DNA from: Chromatiales bacterium
GTDB taxonomy: Bacteria > Pseudomonadota > Gammaproteobacteria > Chromatiales > Chromatiaceae
NCBI GenBank assembly: GCA_024762485.1
Contig: JANTHH010000074.1
Coordinates: 1-11,802 of the forward strand
Length of the DNA stretch: 11,802 bases
Direction: 5' to 3'
Positions 7,509 through 11,802 of the stretch are shown in pieces. The translations under genes were made by a program, and so were the position numbers. The number at the start of each line of letters is the position of its first letter. Position 1 is the first letter of the stretch. The notes beneath the pieces were generated by a model. The model saw nothing but the letters and a program-made list of their open reading frames with translations. It made no database searches and had not been told where the DNA came from.

Positions 7509-7790
7509 TCAGCGGGATGGCTCCCAGATACCGAAAGCGTTGGCCGCTGCGGCCTGCTGCTGTTGCTGGCTGCGGGCCATGTCGTCGACCACGTGCCGGG
7601 CGAAGCCGCACAGCTCGTCGAGGAATGCCTGCTTCGCCGCGTCATCCATTTGCTGCTGATTGCCCAGCATGTAACCCATGACGGCAGCGAGGTACTGCAT
7701 CACCACGCCGGCATCGGCGTCGGGATGCTGGCGGGCCACCGCCTGCTGGATGTCCTGGAACAGTTGGGAAGAGAGTTGAATATCGGCCAT
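7509..7790 (-). CDS. Small conserved-type hypothetical protein with Q/A linker and C-terminal FGIWEP tail
   Basis: I do not recognise the family. The 93-aa product has a predicted helical body (about 1-72) with alternating hydrophobic residues, including VVMQYLAAVMGYMLGN (29-44) and FLDELCGFARHVVDDMA (56-72). A glutamine/alanine linker follows (75-83), then a short terminal segment NAFGIWEPSR (84-93). Helix, flexible linker and aromatic tail resemble proteins that dock a partner through the tail, but this is inference. There is no signal peptide or clear membrane helix. I chose the ATG at 7790 (MADIQL...). An in-frame ATG at 7847 would add a Pro-rich, unlikely-looking 19 residues. Neither start has a strong ribosome binding site. 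It lies downstream of the hairpin that follows the lpoP-like gene and 82 bp upstream of the DUF6998-like gene on the same strand. Confidence 0.65.
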   Translation of the reverse strand: MADIQLSSQLFQDIQQAVARQHPDADAGVVMQYLAAVMGYMLGNQQQMDDAAKQAFLDELCGFARHVVDDMARSQQQQQAAAANAFGIWEPSR

Positions 7791-7866
7791 CTTGGCACCC
7801 GCGGGTTGATTCGGAACTGGTGAGCCTGGAACAGGATGAGCGGGCATTCTACGGCCCGCCTGCAGG

Positions 7867-7898
7867 GGATAAAACCGGTTGCCAGGCCGGTTTTATCC
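7867..7898 (-). terminator. Strong hairpin directly after the lpoP-like gene, candidate terminator
   Basis: GGATAAAACCGG (7867-7878) pairs perfectly with CCGGTTTTATCC (7887-7898). Two further G-U pairs can close the loop to GCCA. The hairpin begins 4 bp after the lpoP-like stop. On the transcribed strand the 3' arm carries TTTTAT inside the stem but is followed by C-rich sequence instead of a free U-tract, so it may stop transcription imperfectly or stabilise the mRNA 3' end. It separates the mrcB-lpoP unit from the 93-aa/DUF6998/yoaA genes. Confidence 0.55.
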
Positions 7899-7902
7899 TG
7901 CC

Positions 7903-8409
7903 TCAGCGCAGGCGCTCAGCCTGGCTTTCGGCCGCCCTCGCCCCGGCGTCGTCGCCAACAGCCCGGCGTACCCGGGCAATCAGCAGCCAGTTGTCGCGTT
8001 TCAGCGACGCATCCGTACTCGCCAGGGTGTTCGATTTCTCTGCCAGATCCGCGGCCAGGCCATATTGATGCTGGGACTCGCGCACATGGGCGAGCTGGTT
8101 CCACAGCCGGGCATCGTAGGGCGCGATGCGCAGGGCACGCTCGAGATTCGCTGCCGCCCCGGAGAGATCACCCGCAGCGACCAGGTCCCGTGCCCGGCGC
8201 ATCAGCGACTGCACCGCCCGGTTGGGTTCGCCACGGGTGGTCTCGGGTAGCGCGGGCGGCTGATAGGGCCGGGTCTCTGCACCACCGGGTGGCTGGCCAG
8301 CCGGCTGCTCCACCGGCGCCGGGGCACCGCCGCGATAGCCACCGGGGCTGCCGCAGGCCGAAAGCAGGAGGGCGGTCAGAAGGGGCAGGAACAGTGCAAA
8401 TCGGGTCAT
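7903..8409 (-). CDS. lpoP: LpoP-like TPR lipoprotein, predicted activator of PBP1b
   Basis: This is a predicted outer-membrane lipoprotein. The N-terminus MTRFALFLPLLTALLLSAC is a lipoprotein signal with lipobox LSAC, and lipidation would fall on C19. Position +2 is Gly, so there is no Asp sorting signal for inner-membrane retention. Next comes a Pro/Gly/Ala-rich, probably disordered linker (20-60), then a helical TPR-like domain with a clear repeat around DLVAAGDLSGAAANLERALRIAPYDARLWNQLA (75-107). In Pseudomonas aeruginosa the lipoprotein LpoP, which has this linker-plus-TPR design and is encoded with the PBP1b gene, stimulates PBP1b. Here the gene follows mrcB by 96 bp on the same strand. 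The assignment rests on architecture and context. The alternative is a generic TPR lipoprotein. A strong hairpin follows the stop. Confidence 0.78.
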   Translation of the reverse strand: MTRFALFLPLLTALLLSACGSPGGYRGGAPAPVEQPAGQPPGGAETRPYQPPALPETTRGEPNRAVQSLMRRARDLVAAGDLSGAAANLERALRIAPYDARLWNQLAHVRESQHQYGLAADLAEKSNTLASTDASLKRDNWLLIARVRRAVGDDAGARAAESQAERLR

Positions 8410-8444
8410 GGCTGGAAATCGGCGGTCGGTGGCAACGGATGCAT

Positions 8445-8476
8445 GCAGTCTACCCCGTTGCGCGGGATCAGACTGC
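8445..8476 (-). promoter_or_regulatory. Hairpin in the mrcB-lpoP intergenic gap
   Basis: GCAGTCT (8445-8451) and AGACTGC (8470-8476) form a perfect 7-bp outer stem. It continues inward through wobble pairs and one bulged base to CCCG/CGGG with a 5-nt loop. It lies in the 96-bp gap between the mrcB stop and the lpoP-like ATG. There is no U-tract after it on the transcribed strand, so it is not a standard intrinsic terminator. It might protect or process the message and so set the ratio of the two proteins (inference). Confidence 0.35.
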
Positions 8477-8505
8477 TGTTTCGATCATGCTTTCGGTCCG
8501 GATCC

Positions 8506-10842
8506 TCAGTCGAACAGCCGCTGCAGGAAGCCCGTAACCCCCCGGCTGCAGGGCGCGCGGTCCGCCGGTTCGCTGCCGCGGATGAACGGAAAGGCCTGCG
8601 CCCCCGGGCACCCTTCGTCGGCCCGCAGCCCCGTCTCGGGGTCGATGAGGACATACTCCACCTCGTCGGGCGGGTTGGAGGAGAAACTGGCAACCCCCAG
8701 TTCGCGCATCAGCCTGCCCCACACAGGCAGCGCACCGGCGCTGCCGGTCAGCCCCGCCGGCTGGTTGTCGTCACGCCCGACCCACACCACCGCCAGGCGG
8801 TCCTCGCCGAAACCGGCGAACCAGCTGTCACGCAGGTCGTTGGTGGTGCCGGTCTTGCCCGCAACCTCGACGCCGGATGGCAGGTAGCGTGCCAGCCCGC
8901 GTCCGGTGCCCTCGCGCACCACTTCCACCAGGTTGCGGTTAAGCAGGAACACCGCGGCCGGGTCCGCCGCACGCTCGATCTCCAGGGCATAGCGCTGCAA
9001 CGGCCGGTTCTCCGCATCCAGCACCGCGCTGATGGCCCGCAACGGGGTGTGGAAGCCGCCGCCGGCATAGGTCTGGAAGACCTGTGTCACCTCCAGCGGT
9101 GACAGCGACAGGGCCCCGAGCAGCAGCGAGGGATAGGGCTTCATCGGCCGATCCACGCCCAGCCGCTGCAGGGTGTCGATCACGGCGTCAAGGCCGAGGT
9201 CCATGCCGAGGTGCACTGTTGCCAGGTTGTATGACTGGGCCAGCGCGGTGTGCAGCGGCACCTCGCCGTGTGTGGTCCGGTCGTAGTTCTCCGGCTTCCA
9301 GACCTGGCCGTCCTCACCGGTGAGGGTGATCGGCTCGTCCCGCAGCGGCGTCACCAGGGTGTAACGTGACGGCTGGCCAAGGGCGGTGAGATAGACCGCC
9401 GGCTTGACCAGCGAGCCGATGGGACGCACCGCATCCAGGGCCCGGTTGAAGCCGGCGAAGGCGGCGGCGCGGCCACCCACAACGGCCGTGACCTCGCCGG
9501 ACTGGGGCCGGCTCATCACCAGTGCCCCGTTGAGTGTCCCGGGCTTCAGTTTGCGCGACTTCTCCAGCCGCTCGAGCTGGCTGGCGAGGATCCGCTCGGC
9601 CTTGCGCTGTGCCCAGGGGTCGAGCGTGGTGAAGATGCGCAGGCCCTCGGAGGTGAGGTCTTCCTCGCGATAGTCCCGCTTCAGCTGACGCCGCACCAGG
9701 TCGATGAAGGCCGGGAAGCTGGCATTGTTGTGCTTGCCCCGTTGGGTCACGCCCAGCGGCGCGGCTGTCGCTTTTTGTGCCTGTGCCGGGGTGATCGCCC
9801 CCTGCGCCAGCATCTGCCCGATCACCAGGTCACGCCGCTGCTTTGCACGCTCGGGATGACGGCGGGGATCGTAGTAGGACGCCCCCTTCACCAGCCCCAC
9901 CAGCAGCGCGTTCTCCGCCAGACTGAGCTCGGACAGGGGACGATTGAAATAGAAATGCGCGGCGAGACCGAAGCCGTGGATGGCCCGCGGCCCGTCCTGC
10001 CCGAGGTAAATCTCGTTGGCGTAGGCCTCGAGGATCTCGTCCTTGCTGTAGCGTGCCTCGAGGATCAGCGAGATCAGCGCCTCGTTGAGTTTGCGCCACA
10101 GGCTGCGCTCGGGAGTGAGGAAGAAGTTCTTCGCCAATTGCTGGGTCAGGGTGCTGCCTCCCTGCACGGTACGCCCGGCACGCAGATTGGCCCACAGCGC
10201 GCGGGCGATCGCCTTGGGATCGACCCCGTGGTGCTGGTAGAAGTGGCGGTCCTCCACCGCCAGCAGCCCCTGCACCAGGGCCTCGGGCAGCTGGTCGCGG
10301 CGCACCAGCACCCGGTCCTCGTGATGCGCCGGGTAGATACTGCCCACCAGGGGCGGTTCCAGGCGGACCAGATCAAGCGGCTGTCGGCTGCGGTCATCGC
10401 GCAGTTGCTCGATGACGCCTCCCCGTATCCGCAGGTCGATCCGGCGTGCCGGCTCCTCGCCGTCCCAGAAGACGAAGGCACGGGTGTAGATGCGCAGCCG
10501 CCCGCCCCGCTCCGACCACTGGGCCGCCTGGTAGGGTTTGCCGACCTTCCGGTAGCCCAGGTCTGCCATGGCAGCACGCAGTTGCTCGAGACCGATGGCC
10601 TTGCCCTCGTACAGCTCCAGCGGCTGGGCATAGATGCGTGCCGGCACCGCCCAGCGCTTGCCCTCGAACTGCACCCGCACCGTGTGCGAGAGATAGAGCA
10701 GATAGCCGCCGACCACCAGCAGCGTCAACAGGATCAGCGCGGACAGCCACTTCCAGCCGTTTCGATGTGTCGCGGCAGCCTTGCGCCTGCCGGTCTTCTT
10801 CTTTTTCCGTTTCGATCTGCTGCGCTTGGGTTTGCTGGACAT
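8506..10842 (-). CDS. mrcB: Penicillin-binding protein 1b, bifunctional glycosyltransferase/transpeptidase
   Basis: This is the class A peptidoglycan synthase of the inner membrane; it polymerises lipid II and cross-links the stem peptides. Residues 1-30 are a very basic cytoplasmic tail, and 31-52 form the single membrane anchor. Residues about 60-150 fit the UB2H domain, the docking site for Lpo-type activators. The GT51 glycosyltransferase has catalytic E197 in AVEDRHFYQHHGVDPKAI and the motif GGSTLTQQLAKNFFLT (228-243). The transpeptidase has S477 in the SxxK motif (SLVK, 477-480), SYN (537-539) and KTGTT (663-667). All catalytic residues are present and the length (778 aa) is normal. The ATG at 10842 gives the expected basic tail; its ribosome binding site is weak. 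The gene sits 45 bp downstream of the membrane-protein gene and 96 bp upstream of the lpoP-like gene, which fits an enzyme-activator operon. Confidence 0.97.
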   Translation of the reverse strand: MSSKPKRSRSKRKKKKTGRRKAAATHRNGWKWLSALILLTLLVVGGYLLYLSHTVRVQFEGKRWAVPARIYAQPLELYEGKAIGLEQLRAAMADLGYRKVGKPYQAAQWSERGGRLRIYTRAFVFWDGEEPARRIDLRIRGGVIEQLRDDRSRQPLDLVRLEPPLVGSIYPAHHEDRVLVRRDQLPEALVQGLLAVEDRHFYQHHGVDPKAIARALWANLRAGRTVQGGSTLTQQLAKNFFLTPERSLWRKLNEALISLILEARYSKDEILEAYANEIYLGQDGPRAIHGFGLAAHFYFNRPLSELSLAENALLVGLVKGASYYDPRRHPERAKQRRDLVIGQMLAQGAITPAQAQKATAAPLGVTQRGKHNNASFPAFIDLVRRQLKRDYREEDLTSEGLRIFTTLDPWAQRKAERILASQLERLEKSRKLKPGTLNGALVMSRPQSGEVTAVVGGRAAAFAGFNRALDAVRPIGSLVKPAVYLTALGQPSRYTLVTPLRDEPITLTGEDGQVWKPENYDRTTHGEVPLHTALAQSYNLATVHLGMDLGLDAVIDTLQRLGVDRPMKPYPSLLLGALSLSPLEVTQVFQTYAGGGFHTPLRAISAVLDAENRPLQRYALEIERAADPAAVFLLNRNLVEVVREGTGRGLARYLPSGVEVAGKTGTTNDLRDSWFAGFGEDRLAVVWVGRDDNQPAGLTGSAGALPVWGRLMRELGVASFSSNPPDEVEYVLIDPETGLRADEGCPGAQAFPFIRGSEPADRAPCSRGVTGFLQRLFD

Positions 10843-10887
10843 GCCGGTTCGCTGTGTTCGTGGAAGGGATGCAGTATAGCCGCGCTG

Positions 10888-11802
10888 TCAATCCGCCCGT
10901 GACGACCCGCCCGGCCGGCCCGGCAGCAGCAGTGCCAGCGGCCACAGCAGCAGGGTCACCCCGAGCAGGAAGAGATGCAGGTTCACCGCCGCGGCCAGTG
11001 CATGTTCGGCTGCCACCCCGGTGGGGACAATGGCGGCAACCAGCGCCAACTCGTAACTGCCACTGCCGGCGACACCATGCACCGGCAGCACACTGGACAA
11101 CTCCGCACCGATCACACCGGTGATCGCCTGCCACAAGGCGACATCGGCGAAGTGCAGGAACACCGCGGTGAAGGCGGCAAACTTGCAGGCCCAGGTGACC
11201 AGGGTCCAGCCGTAGGCACGGGCGAAGCGCCCGCCGTCGGCAGGCAGCGCGCCCAGCAGCTGGGCGAGCAGTCCCGGCAACCGGCCCTGGCGTGCGCTGG
11301 ACCAGCGCTGCAGCGATCCGCGCAGCCGATAGCCGAGCGGCAGTGCCAGCAACAGGGCCAGCATCGCCAGCAGCCACCATCCGTTTGGCCGCGCCAGCCA
11401 GCCGGCGAGCAGCGCCACCAGCATCAGGACGTGGAGGTCGAGCAGCCGTATCCACAGCAGGGCGAAGCTGCTTCTGGCCAGGCCATGACCGAAGTAGCGC
11501 TTCATCAGCAGCGGAAACACCGCCTCTCCGGCACGCATCGGCAACAGGTTGTTGGCAAGGTTGTGCAGCATGGACAGGCGGAGCGTGGTGAGCAGATGCC
11601 CGCCGAGCACATCGGGAAAATAATCGTAGAGCCGCACGCCGCGCGCCAGATAGCTGAGCAGGCTGAGGGCGAGCAGCCCCAGCAGCCGGGGCCCGCTCAG
11701 GCTGAGCCAGGGCGCGAGCAGCGACTGCCAGCCCACCTGGTACTGCACCCAGACGATCAGGCCGGCAAGCAGGGCCAGCCCGATGAGCCAGTCCCGCGGC
11801 CG
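10888..11802 (-). CDS. Flippase-like (LPG synthase TM / YbhN-type) integral membrane protein, 5' end outside window
   Basis: This is a polytopic inner-membrane protein of the family represented by the transmembrane part of lysylphosphatidylglycerol synthase (UPF0104/YbhN-like). The frame is open to the window edge, giving 304 residues with the N-terminus missing. A GTG at 11748 could serve as a start but would cut through a hydrophobic helix already under way (LIGLALLAGLIVW), so the true start is probably outside. Typical conserved points are HNLANNLLPMRAGE (about 80-93) and the later glycine-rich GSGSYE (246-251) after LSSVLPVHGVA. Hydrophobic helices cover most of the length, and no soluble aminoacyltransferase domain follows. 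Members are linked to lipid or lipid-linked sugar translocation, but the substrate here is unknown. The stop lies 45 bp upstream of mrcB on the same strand, so co-transcription is possible. Confidence 0.82.
   Translation of the reverse strand, partial: RPRDWLIGLALLAGLIVWVQYQVGWQSLLAPWLSLSGPRLLGLLALSLLSYLARGVRLYDYFPDVLGGHLLTTLRLSMLHNLANNLLPMRAGEAVFPLLMKRYFGHGLARSSFALLWIRLLDLHVLMLVALLAGWLARPNGWWLLAMLALLLALPLGYRLRGSLQRWSSARQGRLPGLLAQLLGALPADGGRFARAYGWTLVTWACKFAAFTAVFLHFADVALWQAITGVIGAELSSVLPVHGVAGSGSYELALVAAIVPTGVAAEHALAAAVNLHLFLLGVTLLLWPLALLLPGRPGGSSRAD

Noticed and set aside
7427..7645. N-terminal extension of the DUF6998-like gene to an ATG at 7645
   Set aside because: The extension overlaps the 93-aa gene in a different frame, is low-complexity and includes palindromic intergenic DNA; the GTG at 7426 gives a compact domain.
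7791..7847. Longer start for the 93-aa protein at 7847
   Set aside because: It would add a Pro-rich segment without a better ribosome binding site; the helical body begins at the ATG at 7790.
10873..10891. TTGACA and TATACT hexamers upstream of mrcB (minus strand)
   Set aside because: They are only 7 bp apart, far from the 16-18 bp spacing of a sigma-70 promoter, so they do not form one together. TATACT alone may still be a -10 box, but no proper -35 is visible.
9730..10902. 390-codon open frame on the plus strand over mrcB
   Set aside because: It is a shadow of mrcB; all PBP1b catalytic motifs are on the minus strand.

Overview
The window looks like a chromosomal segment of a high-GC gammaproteobacterium. 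Support for this comes from an mrcB-type PBP1b with a UB2H region next to an LpoP-like TPR lipoprotein, a YoaA-type iron-sulfur helicase, and a DUF3369/HD-GYP response regulator. I cannot name the genus from sequence alone. Most proteins belong to recognisable families; there is no phage, CRISPR, tRNA, rRNA or transposase gene.

Layout, left to right. (1) 1-1124, minus: the N-terminal 374 residues of a sodium:solute symporter family permease that runs off the left edge. (2) 1125-1463: a divergent intergenic region. It carries a ~150-bp element packed with five consecutive hairpins, with related inverted ends and a CTAAG direct repeat on both sides, so it looks like a MITE or other small non-autonomous repeat. 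(3) 1464-4982, plus: a two-gene signalling operon, made of a receiver-DUF3369-HD-GYP response regulator (predicted c-di-GMP phosphodiesterase) and an MHYT-PAS-histidine kinase. (4) 4970-11802, minus: a convergent run of six genes. In transcription order these are a flippase-like integral membrane protein (5' end off the window), mrcB/PBP1b, an LpoP-like lipoprotein, a strong hairpin that may be a terminator, a 93-aa unknown protein, a DUF6998-like protein with a PD-(D/E)XK-type motif, and a YoaA-like helicase.

Three functional themes follow. The plus-strand pair probably senses a membrane-associated signal and changes c-di-GMP turnover. The mrcB-lpoP pair encodes the bifunctional peptidoglycan synthase and its outer-membrane lipoprotein activator. 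The last two minus-strand genes place a possible nuclease-fold protein 3 bp upstream of a DNA repair helicase, with likely translational coupling; this is the most plausible little-described functional pair here. The most unusual non-coding feature is the multi-hairpin element at 1266-1425.
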